Assembly: GCA_022566355.1 (NCBI GenBank)
Contig: JADFJB010000042.1
Coordinates: forward strand, 1 to 15,566
DNA from: a candidate division KSB1 bacterium
GTDB taxonomy: Bacteria; Zhuqueibacterota; JdFR-76; DREG01
DNA length: 15,566 nt
Direction of reading: 5' to 3'
Below, in pieces: positions 8,108 through 15,566 of this stretch. Position 1 is the first letter of the stretch; every line of letters begins with the position of its first letter. The notes beneath the pieces are model-generated. The model was given only the letters and a program-made list of their open reading frames with translations, made no database searches and had not been told where the DNA came from. Position numbers and translations under genes: made by a program.

Positions 8108-9217
8108 TCAATTAAATAAGAGAGTATTGCATAGATCAGAAACAATGTCATGAGCAGCATTTGGCCTCGCTAAACTTTTCATATTCATCTTCATTTTTGA
8201 AAGTTTTGCATCATCATTGATTGTCTCTTTAATTGTTTGGAACAGTTTGTCTGCATCAAGATCGCCTTCCAACAGACAAATTGCTGCGCCTTTGGATTCC
8301 AAATCTCGTGCGTTGTATTCTTGATGACCGGCAGTTGCATAGGGGAATGGAATTAAAATCGCCGGGACTTCCAAATAAGTTAATTCAGCAATTGTTGTAG
8401 CTCCTGCCCGGCAAATACAGAGATTGCAGGCAGCATAAGCGGAATAAATTCGATGAATAAATGGGAAGAGCTTAATCCCGGATTGATCACCAAAAGTTTC
8501 CACGATTTTCTTATAATGATTTGAACCGGTTGCCCAGATAATTTGAATGCCACATTCTTGGATTATTTGAGGTGCAATTTCAATCATTAACTCATTGATT
8601 TTTAAAGCACCTTGACTTCCTCCAAAAATAAACAAAGTCTTTTTACTTGAATCAAAAGCGAATTCTTGTAATGCTACAAACGGATCTACTGATGAATCAA
8701 TCTGTCTAACGGGATTACCGAAAACTTTTATTTTTTCTTTGTGCTTAAAATATTTCTCCGAAGATCCATAAGTCAAGTAAATCCTCTTTGCCCATTTGCC
8801 TAATAATCGTGTAGAGGCTCCTGGAAAGCTATTCTGCTCATGAATTGCAGTCGGAATTCTTAAAGTAACTGCCGAAGATACAACCGGGAGGCTAACGTAG
8901 CCTCCGGAACCTACAACCAAATCCGGTCGTTTCCTCAAGAATTGAAATAATAAATTTATAACTGAAGCCATAAACTCGAGTGGAATTAGCAAATTTTCAA
9001 GTGTCAAGTTACGCTTAAATCCTCTGATTCTAATGAAATTAAGCCGATATCCTAGTTGATCTTTCAATCTGTATTCGATGCCTTTTTTGGTGCCCCAAAA
9101 TGCTATTTCGCAATTTGGGAAACGATTTCTAAATTCTTTTGCGATTGCTAAAGCCGGATATAAATGTCCTGCTGTTCCACCTCCGGCAAAATGAATTCGA
9201 ATCGGTTTATCTTCCAA
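8108..9217 (-). CDS. murG: UDP-GlcNAc:lipid I GlcNAc transferase (MurG)
   Basis: MurG, 369 residues, is a GT-B glycosyltransferase on the inner face of the membrane that adds GlcNAc to lipid I, making lipid II. Seen: GGGTAGHLYPALAIA (12-26), the membrane-associating hydrophobic stretch around 77-95, HEQN (126-129), GGSQGA (199-204), the UDP-GlcNAc-binding RAGATTIAEL (270-279), and HQEYNA (298-303). The start is TTG with GAGG 7 bases upstream, and it overlaps the end of ftsW by 11 bases, which suggests translational coupling. The length is normal. The murB gene follows after 25 bases. Confidence 0.97.
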   Translation of the reverse strand: MEDKPIRIHFAGGGTAGHLYPALAIAKEFRNRFPNCEIAFWGTKKGIEYRLKDQLGYRLNFIRIRGFKRNLTLENLLIPLEFMASVINLLFQFLRKRPDLVVGSGGYVSLPVVSSAVTLRIPTAIHEQNSFPGASTRLLGKWAKRIYLTYGSSEKYFKHKEKIKVFGNPVRQIDSSVDPFVALQEFAFDSSKKTLFIFGGSQGALKINELMIEIAPQIIQECGIQIIWATGSNHYKKIVETFGDQSGIKLFPFIHRIYSAYAACNLCICRAGATTIAELTYLEVPAILIPFPYATAGHQEYNARDLESKGAAICLLEGDLDADKLFQTIKETINDDAKLSKMKMNMKSLARPNAAHDIVSDLCNTLLFN

Positions 9218-10361
9218 CCCATCGCCTCGATCTTCTCATAGTATTTGCATGGCTACTCCTGCGCACCAATGACGATTCGTTGTATTGAGAGATGTTTAAC
9301 AAAATTCCAACACCTGCCAGAGTAGTGATCATAAATGATCCTCCATAACTTATAAAAGGCATGGGAAGTCCTTTTGTCGGCAAAAGATTGCTCACGACAC
9401 CTGCGTTCACAAATGCGTAAATTCCGATACTTGTTGTGATGCCAACAGCCAGTAATGCACCCGCCTCATCCGGGCAACGACGGGCAATCTTAAATCCTTC
9501 CAGGATCAACAATAAAAATAAAAATAAAACCACGGAAGTACCCACAAATCCAAATTCTTCACCAACAATCGAGAAAATAAAATCAGTAAACGGTTCCGGG
9601 AGAAATTCTAATTTCTGAGTACTGTTATCTAATCCTTTCCCCCAAAAGCCGCCACTGCCAAGGCTGATTATTGATTGGTTAACCTGGTATGGTAGGGACT
9701 TACCATTTATTACTGAATCTAAAAAATCTTTTATGCGAACAATATGGTAATCATGCTTCATCAAAAAAATCGGCACAGTGAGTAAAGCAACGAAACTAAG
9801 ATGAAGCAAACTTACACCTGCGGTTATAAAGATCACAACACTAATCGCCAGTAAAATAACTACGGAGCCCATATCCGGCTGTTTGATCAACAAAAAAGAG
9901 ATCAATCCAAGTATGAACAATTGGGGTAATAATCCTTCCTTCCACTTTCTCAGGTATTCATGCTTCCGAATCATTGCATCGCAAAGATAAAAGATCAGCG
10001 CCATCCTGAGGACATCAACCGGTTGAAAACGAAAAGAATAAATTTCAATCCATCGTTGTGCATTTCTTTCCTTAATTCCTAAGATTAACACAGCAATCAA
10101 TAGTCCGATACCTATAAGCAACCAAATTCTAGCACTCTTCAGCCAAAAATTGTATGGAATAATGGCAGCAATAATCAACGCAAACAATCCGATTAAAATC
10201 CGGTAAAAATGAAATCGAAAATAAATGGAATCGCTTCCCAATTTTTTATATGCAACATGATGGCTGGCGCTATATACCATTACTAATCCGATGCAAAGCA
10301 ATAGGAATACCAAGGCAAATAAAAAATAGTTATACCGATTTTCTGTTGCTTGATCTAGCAT
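9207..10361 (-). CDS. ftsW: Septal peptidoglycan polymerase FtsW (SEDS family)
   Basis: FtsW, 384 residues, is a SEDS-family membrane glycosyltransferase that polymerises lipid II at the septum together with FtsI. About ten hydrophobic segments span the sequence. Seen: GLVMVYSAS near the first helix, RWIEI then RFQPVD (111-116), the large extracellular loop region KLEFLPEPFTDFIF with the conserved catalytic aspartate, GEEFGF, and the C-terminal LPTKGLPMPFISYGGS, which is typical of FtsW rather than RodA. The usual QPSE motif reads QPVD here, a conservative Glu-to-Asp change at 116. The ATG overlaps the mraY stop by one base (TAATG), with AAGG upstream. The tail is short and arginine-rich. The murD gene that normally precedes it is absent. 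Confidence 0.97.
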   Translation of the reverse strand: MLDQATENRYNYFLFALVFLLLCIGLVMVYSASHHVAYKKLGSDSIYFRFHFYRILIGLFALIIAAIIPYNFWLKSARIWLLIGIGLLIAVLILGIKERNAQRWIEIYSFRFQPVDVLRMALIFYLCDAMIRKHEYLRKWKEGLLPQLFILGLISFLLIKQPDMGSVVILLAISVVIFITAGVSLLHLSFVALLTVPIFLMKHDYHIVRIKDFLDSVINGKSLPYQVNQSIISLGSGGFWGKGLDNSTQKLEFLPEPFTDFIFSIVGEEFGFVGTSVVLFLFLLLILEGFKIARRCPDEAGALLAVGITTSIGIYAFVNAGVVSNLLPTKGLPMPFISYGGSFMITTLAGVGILLNISQYNESSLVRRSSHANTMRRSRRWVGR

Positions 10362-11449
10362 TATCTGACCTTAAACAATCCCAAACTAAATAGTAAAAGT
10401 AAAATCCCAATGATCCAGAACCTGACAACAATTTTATTTTCCGGGATTCCCATGAGTTCAAAATGGTGATGCAGTGGCGCCATTTTAAAGATTCTTTTCC
10501 CTCCGCGATACTTGAATGACATGACTTGCAAAATGACTGATAAAGTTTCGGCAACAAAGATTCCACCGATAAAGAGCAATAAAACCTCTTTTTTGAGTAG
10601 GATCGCCATTGTACCCAAAGCTGCACCAAGGCTTAAGCTGCCAACGTCACCCATAAAAATTTGAGCAGGATGAGAATTAAACCACAGAAAACCCAGGCAG
10701 GCGCCCAGCAGGGCCGCACAAAAGATAGTAAGTTCACCTGCGCCTTTCAGATACATCAGATTAAGGTATTCACTATAATCAACTCTTCCGCTGATATAAC
10801 TTATGGCGCCCCAAGCCAAACCTGATATTCCAACAAGTCCAACTGCAAGCCCATCTAATCCGTCAGTCAAATTCACGGAATTTGAAGTTGAAATTAAAAC
10901 AAATACAGAAAGGGGAATGATGATTATTCCTAGGTTAATGATAGAGTCTTTTAAGAATGGGATAAATGTGAGAGAGTGAATCCCTTCATAAACCGGGGAG
11001 AACCAAATTACCAAACCCACGAATAAACCTGCAATTAATTGTCCGGCCAATTTATATTTGGCGACTAACCCTTTAGGATATTTTTTAATGACTTTGAGAT
11101 AGTCATCCAGAAAACCGATGGCACCCATAAAAATAGTTACCAACAAAATCACTTTAATAAACATATTGTCTAATCTAGCAAACAAAATAGTCGGTACAAT
11201 AATTGAGATCAAAATAATGATACCGCCAAATGTTGGAGTACCGGTTTTGGCCTGGTGGCGTTCAGGAGCTCCTGAATAAATCTCCTCACCAATTTGTTTC
11301 TTTTGCATATAAGCGATCACTTTTGGACCAATATAAAAACTGATCAATAAAGCTAAAATTGAGGCTGATGCTGAGCGAAAAGTAATGTAACGAAACAAGT
11401 TGAAACCGAAGAAAAATTCTCTCAGCGGGAATAGTAGGTGATATAGCAT
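10361..11449 (-). CDS. mraY: Phospho-MurNAc-pentapeptide transferase (MraY)
   Basis: MraY, 362 residues, is an integral membrane enzyme that transfers phospho-MurNAc-pentapeptide from UDP to undecaprenyl phosphate, giving lipid I. Seen: HQAKTGTPTFGG (65-76), the Asp pair in FLDDYLKV (Asp115/Asp116), NLTDGLDGL (193-201), MGDVGSL (266-272) and the histidine-rich loop PLHHHFE (325-331), with about ten hydrophobic helices. The ATG has GGAG 8 bases upstream and starts 21 bases after murF. Its stop overlaps the ftsW start. Order murF-mraY is standard, but mraY is then joined directly to ftsW without murD. Confidence 0.98.
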   Translation of the reverse strand: MLYHLLFPLREFFFGFNLFRYITFRSASASILALLISFYIGPKVIAYMQKKQIGEEIYSGAPERHQAKTGTPTFGGIIILISIIVPTILFARLDNMFIKVILLVTIFMGAIGFLDDYLKVIKKYPKGLVAKYKLAGQLIAGLFVGLVIWFSPVYEGIHSLTFIPFLKDSIINLGIIIIPLSVFVLISTSNSVNLTDGLDGLAVGLVGISGLAWGAISYISGRVDYSEYLNLMYLKGAGELTIFCAALLGACLGFLWFNSHPAQIFMGDVGSLSLGAALGTMAILLKKEVLLLFIGGIFVAETLSVILQVMSFKYRGGKRIFKMAPLHHHFELMGIPENKIVVRFWIIGILLLLFSLGLFKVR

Positions 11450-11470
11450 TATCCGGGCTCCACGTATGTC

Positions 11471-12871
11471 TCAACTTCTTAAGGTTTCATCTAAATTTTG
11501 CAATTCTTGCCATACTTCTTCCATTTGCATCCCTCTTGATCCTTTTATTAAGAGCACATCGTTTTCACGAAGTATTTTTGAAACATAGGATGCTAACTCT
11601 CTTTTATCATCAAAATGGAAGGCTGTTTTTTCACCAGCCTCTTTAAAACTCTCCAAGGTATATTTAGATTCAGGTCCAAATAGGAATAAAGCTTCGATAC
11701 CGTGCTCTACTGCTGTTTTCCCGGCACTTTCATGCTCGATTTTACTTTGGTTTCCAAGCTCCAGCATATCTCCCAGAACTGCCAAAGCCCTACCTTTTCT
11801 TCTGTGCGCTAAATAACTTAGTGTTTCAAATGCGGGTATCAGAGAATCAGGATTTGAATTGTAAGCATCCAGAATGACTAAACTCGATCCGAATTCAATC
11901 AACTCCAAGCGTTTTGAAATACAGGTAAATTGCTTTAAGGCTTCGGCAATATCGAACTCTGAGATTCCAAAATGCATTCCAACTGCGCAAGCCGCCAAAG
12001 CATTGTGTAATTGGTGACGACCCGGAACATGCAATTGAACATTTACCCTATTTTGTAATTTAAATTTTCCAAAGCCATTGTGATCCGTTTCCAAGTCTGT
12101 GCCGAAAATATCCGTTTCAGTTGAGAACCCATAAGTTATTTTATGTTTAACAATTTCTGATTCTCGTACAACCCTGGGATCATCGGCATTGACAAACGCG
12201 GTACCGCGCTCCGGTAAAGCGTGGAATAATTCTCCTTTAGCTTGTGCTATTTCTTCAATATCAGAAAAATACCCTAAATGGCCAGCACCAATATTTGTTA
12301 TCAGTCCAAAATCAGGAGCAGCAAATTCACAAAGCCGGGCAATTTCACCGGCGTGATTCATACCCATTTCAATAATTGCGATATCAGTGTTTTTATCGAT
12401 TTGGAGCAAGGACAAAGGCGTTCCTATTTGATTGTTCAAATTTCCAATTGTTTTTGTTACTTGATACTTTGATCCCAATACTGCAGCTATCATTTCTTTT
12501 GTTGTTGTTTTACCATTTGTTCCTGTAAGACCTAAAACAGGTATTGAGAATTTTCGCCTGTAATTTTTTGCAAGAACTTGTAATGATTCCAAAGGTTCAT
12601 CACATCGAACGATGATGTTTTGGTCAGATATTTTCCAATCCGGCTCCCAGCCTTCTCTGGCTACACAAGCTATTGCTCCTGCCTCGAAAGCCGGATTGAT
12701 AAAATTGTGTCCATCAAAATTGTCACCGTTAATTGCAAAATAAATATCTCCGGGTTGTAGCGTCCTTGTGTCTATTGAAACCGAGCTTACGTTGCGATTG
12801 GGATAATTACCCTCCACTCTTACATTGGGGCCTAACAGAATGACCCAAGTTTCAAATGACATAAAATCCAA
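11471..12871 (-). CDS. murF: UDP-MurNAc-tripeptide D-Ala-D-Ala ligase (MurF)
   Basis: MurF, 466 residues, is the cytoplasmic ATP-dependent ligase that adds D-Ala-D-Ala to the UDP-MurNAc-tripeptide. Seen: SIDTRTLQPGDIYFAI near the N-terminus (32-47), P-loop GTNGKTTT (117-124), IEMGMNHAGEI (167-177) and ITNIGAGHLG (191-200). These favour MurF over MurE. The three-domain Mur ligase layout is complete and the length is normal. The start is either TTG at 12871 (AGGA about 10 bases upstream) or ATG at 12862, a difference of three codons. It lies only 7 bases after ftsI, where murE would usually be. It is the only amino-acid-adding Mur ligase in the window. Confidence 0.96.
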   Translation of the reverse strand: MDFMSFETWVILLGPNVRVEGNYPNRNVSSVSIDTRTLQPGDIYFAINGDNFDGHNFINPAFEAGAIACVAREGWEPDWKISDQNIIVRCDEPLESLQVLAKNYRRKFSIPVLGLTGTNGKTTTKEMIAAVLGSKYQVTKTIGNLNNQIGTPLSLLQIDKNTDIAIIEMGMNHAGEIARLCEFAAPDFGLITNIGAGHLGYFSDIEEIAQAKGELFHALPERGTAFVNADDPRVVRESEIVKHKITYGFSTETDIFGTDLETDHNGFGKFKLQNRVNVQLHVPGRHQLHNALAACAVGMHFGISEFDIAEALKQFTCISKRLELIEFGSSLVILDAYNSNPDSLIPAFETLSYLAHRRKGRALAVLGDMLELGNQSKIEHESAGKTAVEHGIEALFLFGPESKYTLESFKEAGEKTAFHFDDKRELASYVSKILRENDVLLIKGSRGMQMEEVWQELQNLDETLRS

Positions 12872-12878
12872 GTAGATC

Positions 12879-14954
12879 TTATCCTGATTTTGGACGACAA
12901 ATTATCTTACACTCAATTTTATTAGTCTTGGAATTAGCTGTAGGTGATTGAGAAACAACAATTCCACTGCCAATTACCAATGGATTAAATCCTGCCTGCG
13001 TTAATATTAAGGCTGCCTCTCTTAAGCTTTTACCACGAACATCAGGCATCCTTTTATTTGAATCATCCAATCTCTTTTTATTTCCCAGGTTCAATTTCAC
13101 TAACTCTCCGGATAACATTAACGTATTCGGCGCAGGATACTGTGATAGTACATAGTTGCCTTCACCTTCAATTCTTGTTTCAAATCCATAATCTTGTAGA
13201 ATTGAGGTAGCAATGTCAGTTGATAATTCTGTTATGTCCGGAACCATGATCTTGGATTTTGTATTTTCAACCAGGACAGCATCCGAATCGTCTGACATTA
13301 ACCCGAGAATCCTTCGCAAAATTCGAGAAAAAATCGGAGCAGAACTCTGGCCTCCGTATATATATGGATACTTCGGTTCATCTAACATTACCAGGCACAC
13401 AAGTTTGGGATGTTCAACAGGTGCAAAACCAACAAATGAGGCAATGTATTTTGTATCGGAGTATCTATTTGTTTCGGAATTAAACTTTTTGGTAGTACCT
13501 GTTTTACCTGCGATATCAATTCCCTCAATGGCAGCTTTTTTACCCGTACCATTTTCAACTACATCTCGCATAAATGATTTCAGCACGGCAACCGTTTCCA
13601 GTTTTAAAACCTGACGAATTGTATCTATTTTTGTTTCTTGCAGATCTCTTGGATGATTTGACTCTTGGATTGCTTTTATTAACCTTGGCTTGAGTAAATA
13701 TCCACCATTCGCAACGGTCGCATAAGCGTTTGTCATTTGAATACTGGTGGCCATTACACCATATCCGATTGATACTCTTACAGCATCGCTGTTACTCCAT
13801 TTCACGTATTTGGTTAATTTACCCTGATCCTCACCCATCAGATCGACACCGGTAACCCCTCCAAATCCAAATGACCGGCTATATTCGTAAATCCATTTTT
13901 TACCAACCTTTTGAGATATTTTAGCAATACCTATATTACTGGAATTAGAATACACTTTTTTAAAGGAAAGATTTCCATATGGCTTATGGTCAGTTATCCA
14001 ACCACCAGGAAATTTAGATTTGCCATTTTCACAAAATATGATGTCAGTTGGTTTATAAATTCCTTTTTCCAATGCCGCCGATACGGTAACTAATTTGTAT
14101 GTTGAACCTGGTTCATAAGGATCGACAACCACTCTATTCCTTCGTTCATAAGGTTGAAAACTGGGAAAACTATTTGGATTGAAGTTTGGATAACAGGCCA
14201 GGCTTAAGACTTCACCCGTAAATGGATTCATTAAAACCAACATCCCAGCCTTAGCTTTGTATTTTTCAATCCCTCTTTTTAATTCCTCTTCCACAATTCT
14301 TTGATAATTGATATCAATGGTTAGGATAACATTCTTTCCATTTACAGGTTCAAGTTCCGGCTTTCCAAGTGTCGGAACCGATCTACCTTTTCCGTCAAAA
14401 TTGATTGTTTTGAATCCCTTCTCCCCTTGCAGTATTTCGTCATAGCTTTTCTCGATACCTGCCAGGCCTTTATGGTCGATGTTTGTGAAACCAAGTATAT
14501 GTGATGCAGTTCGTTGATAGGGATAATACCGGCCAATAGTTTTCTCTTTAACTACCGAATTATCCGGGCTTAGCTTTATCTTATTCGCTGTTTGTAAATC
14601 AATACCCCTGCCAAGCCATAAAAAACGATCTCTTTTAAATAATTTTAAATAATGATCGATAGAATTGTCAGTAATGTTTGTAAATATTTGAGCTAATTTC
14701 TTAGGATTTTTTACATACTTCGGATTAACCCCAAAAGAATATTGTTCAACATCAATTGCAAGCTGATTAAAATTTCGATCATAAATAATTCCCCTTTTCG
14801 CCGGCACCTCTACAATTCCTTGCGATTGGCTTTCTGCACGCTTACGATACTCATTGCTATTGAGTACCTGAATGGTGAAATATCGTGCTACAAGTACCAG
14901 GTAGGCTATGATTGCCAATATCGACCAAAATGTTAATAACCAACGCCGAATCAC
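12879..14954 (-). CDS. ftsI: Septal transpeptidase FtsI/PBP2B-like with two PASTA domains
   Basis: A class B penicillin-binding protein of 691 residues that cross-links septal peptidoglycan outside the inner membrane. Seen: N-terminal signal-anchor helix (about 5-24), PBP dimerisation domain (about 45-200) with PAKRGIIYDRN, then the transpeptidase domain with the active-site motifs STYK (Ser284/Lys287), SSN (338-340) and KTG (484-486). Two PASTA domains follow (about 568-625 and 634-690), beginning VPDITELS and MPDVRGKS. It therefore resembles SpoVD/PBP2B-type proteins more than E. coli FtsI. The start is GTG, overlapping the ftsL stop by four bases (GTGA), with GGAG 7 bases upstream. FtsW in the same operon is its expected partner. 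Confidence 0.96.
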   Translation of the reverse strand: MIRRWLLTFWSILAIIAYLVLVARYFTIQVLNSNEYRKRAESQSQGIVEVPAKRGIIYDRNFNQLAIDVEQYSFGVNPKYVKNPKKLAQIFTNITDNSIDHYLKLFKRDRFLWLGRGIDLQTANKIKLSPDNSVVKEKTIGRYYPYQRTASHILGFTNIDHKGLAGIEKSYDEILQGEKGFKTINFDGKGRSVPTLGKPELEPVNGKNVILTIDINYQRIVEEELKRGIEKYKAKAGMLVLMNPFTGEVLSLACYPNFNPNSFPSFQPYERRNRVVVDPYEPGSTYKLVTVSAALEKGIYKPTDIIFCENGKSKFPGGWITDHKPYGNLSFKKVYSNSSNIGIAKISQKVGKKWIYEYSRSFGFGGVTGVDLMGEDQGKLTKYVKWSNSDAVRVSIGYGVMATSIQMTNAYATVANGGYLLKPRLIKAIQESNHPRDLQETKIDTIRQVLKLETVAVLKSFMRDVVENGTGKKAAIEGIDIAGKTGTTKKFNSETNRYSDTKYIASFVGFAPVEHPKLVCLVMLDEPKYPYIYGGQSSAPIFSRILRRILGLMSDDSDAVLVENTKSKIMVPDITELSTDIATSILQDYGFETRIEGEGNYVLSQYPAPNTLMLSGELVKLNLGNKKRLDDSNKRMPDVRGKSLREAALILTQAGFNPLVIGSGIVVSQSPTANSKTNKIECKIICRPKSG

Positions 14955-15388
14955 TCGATTACTCCATATTTTTTCTCCTGAACCCGCGAATATAAATTCA
15001 ATAATTCTTCTCGAGATTTATCTTTAGTTAAAAGCTTTTCTCCTGTATTCTCCTTCATCTCCGGAATCTTGTCATATTTCAAAACTGTTGGACTGGAAGA
15101 TGCATCTATCATTTTGAGCTTTTTCTCTGCGATGTCCCTAATGTATTCCGCGGATGTATATCTCGTCGAATCTATCCGCCATAACGCGTTTTCCTGGACC
15201 AACCGGTTATTCAACTCCCCAATTTTCTCAGCGGTTGTTAATGTTTTGCGAATGTTAACCCTCATTAAAATTTGAAAGATCGCTATGATCGTCAAAAGAC
15301 CAACTACCAGAATGAAGTTTTTATTCTTTCTCGGCTTGATAATCTTTATGGACCTACGTTGTGGATATTTTTTTGATGATTTTAACAT
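14951..15388 (-). CDS. ftsL: FtsL-like septum formation protein
   Basis: A 145-residue bitopic membrane protein, probably FtsL. It has a basic cytoplasmic tail (1-23, many Lys and Arg), one membrane helix (24-43), and a polar, probably coiled-coil stretch (about 45-92) in which Leu, Ile and Val recur among charged residues (KIGELNNRL, then YIRDIAEKKLKM). This is the FtsL/DivIC pattern. A further tail of about 50 charged residues makes it longer than most FtsL. The gene lies between rsmH, 3 bases upstream, and ftsI, 4-base overlap, the classic ftsL position. Similarity alone would not prove it, so the call rests on topology plus context. Confidence 0.85.
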   Translation of the reverse strand: MLKSSKKYPQRRSIKIIKPRKNKNFILVVGLLTIIAIFQILMRVNIRKTLTTAEKIGELNNRLVQENALWRIDSTRYTSAEYIRDIAEKKLKMIDASSSPTVLKYDKIPEMKENTGEKLLTKDKSREELLNLYSRVQEKKYGVIE

Positions 15389-15391
15389 TGT

Positions 15392-15566
15392 CTAAATTCT
15401 TTCGACAACTCGCAGTTTTGCGCTGCGAGACCTTGGGTTTTGTAAGATTTCTTCTTTCCCGGGACTGATGGGTTTTTTTGTTAAAATTTTTGCGCTTCCT
15501 TTTTTTGCTAATTCATTAAAAAATGTTTTTGTAATTCGGTCTTCAATTCTAGGAAATGAGATAATT
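15392..15566 (-). CDS. rsmH: 16S rRNA m4C1402 methyltransferase RsmH, C-terminal part
   Basis: The last 57 codons of rsmH (mraW), whose start lies beyond the right edge of the window. The readable part begins IISFPRIEDRI and ends with NPRSRSAKLRVVERI before a TAG stop. These match the conserved C-terminus of RsmH, where the SFHSLEDR-type segment follows the catalytic region and the closing NPRARSAKLR signature is nearly invariant. The enzyme N4-methylates cytidine 1402 of 16S rRNA using S-adenosylmethionine. It stands directly before ftsL (3 bases between), the usual head of a dcw cluster. mraZ and the operon promoter, if present, are outside the window. Confidence 0.95.
   Translation of the reverse strand, partial: IISFPRIEDRITKTFFNELAKKGSAKILTKKPISPGKEEILQNPRSRSAKLRVVERI

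Noticed and set aside
10330-10629. 99-codon minus-strand open frame overlapping mraY and ftsW
   Set aside because: It runs in another frame through the conserved 3' end of mraY and has no family features.

Overview
The window is an AT-rich bacterial chromosome segment made of two leftward (minus-strand) gene blocks separated by one rightward ribosomal protein gene. There is no sign of mobile elements, phage, CRISPR, tRNA or rRNA. Most genes have clear AGGAGG-type ribosome binding sites, several precede GTG or TTG starts, and genes are packed tightly. The gene set (SpoVD-like FtsI with PASTA domains, full FtsQ/FtsA/FtsZ, zinc-type L28) fits a Gram-negative-style free-living bacterium. The strong Shine-Dalgarno use argues against a typical Bacteroidota. 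A deep-branching FCB-group or neighbouring candidate phylum is my best guess, at low confidence, from general protein character only.

Right part (about 3683-15566, minus strand): a division and cell wall (dcw) cluster read right to left: rsmH (3' end only), ftsL-like, ftsI, murF, mraY, ftsW, murG, murB, ftsQ, ftsA, ftsZ. These genes make lipid I and lipid II (murB, murF, mraY, murG), polymerise and cross-link septal peptidoglycan (ftsW, ftsI), and build the divisome (ftsL, ftsQ, ftsA, ftsZ). Junctions overlap or are separated by only a few to 37 bases. The notable point is what is absent: murE, murD and murC, each of which usually sits inside this gene order, are all missing while murF is kept, and the joints are seamless.

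Middle (about 3132-3682): rpmB (ribosomal protein L28) faces ftsZ, with a strong bidirectional hairpin terminator between them. To the left of rpmB is a divergent intergenic region carrying a good leftward promoter and a leader with overlapping, mutually exclusive hairpins, the second a terminator, directly ahead of a carbamate kinase gene. It looks like an attenuator.

Left part (73-3131, minus strand): carbamate kinase, then sucC and sucD (succinyl-CoA synthetase beta and alpha), closely spaced and probably one operon. All three gene products serve reversible ADP/ATP phosphotransfer reactions, so the operon may serve substrate-level ATP formation.

Most interesting items: loss of exactly murC/D/E from an otherwise conserved dcw operon; an FtsZ with two copies of the C-terminal partner-binding peptide; the candidate attenuator before carbamate kinase; and N-terminal extensions on both FtsA and FtsZ.
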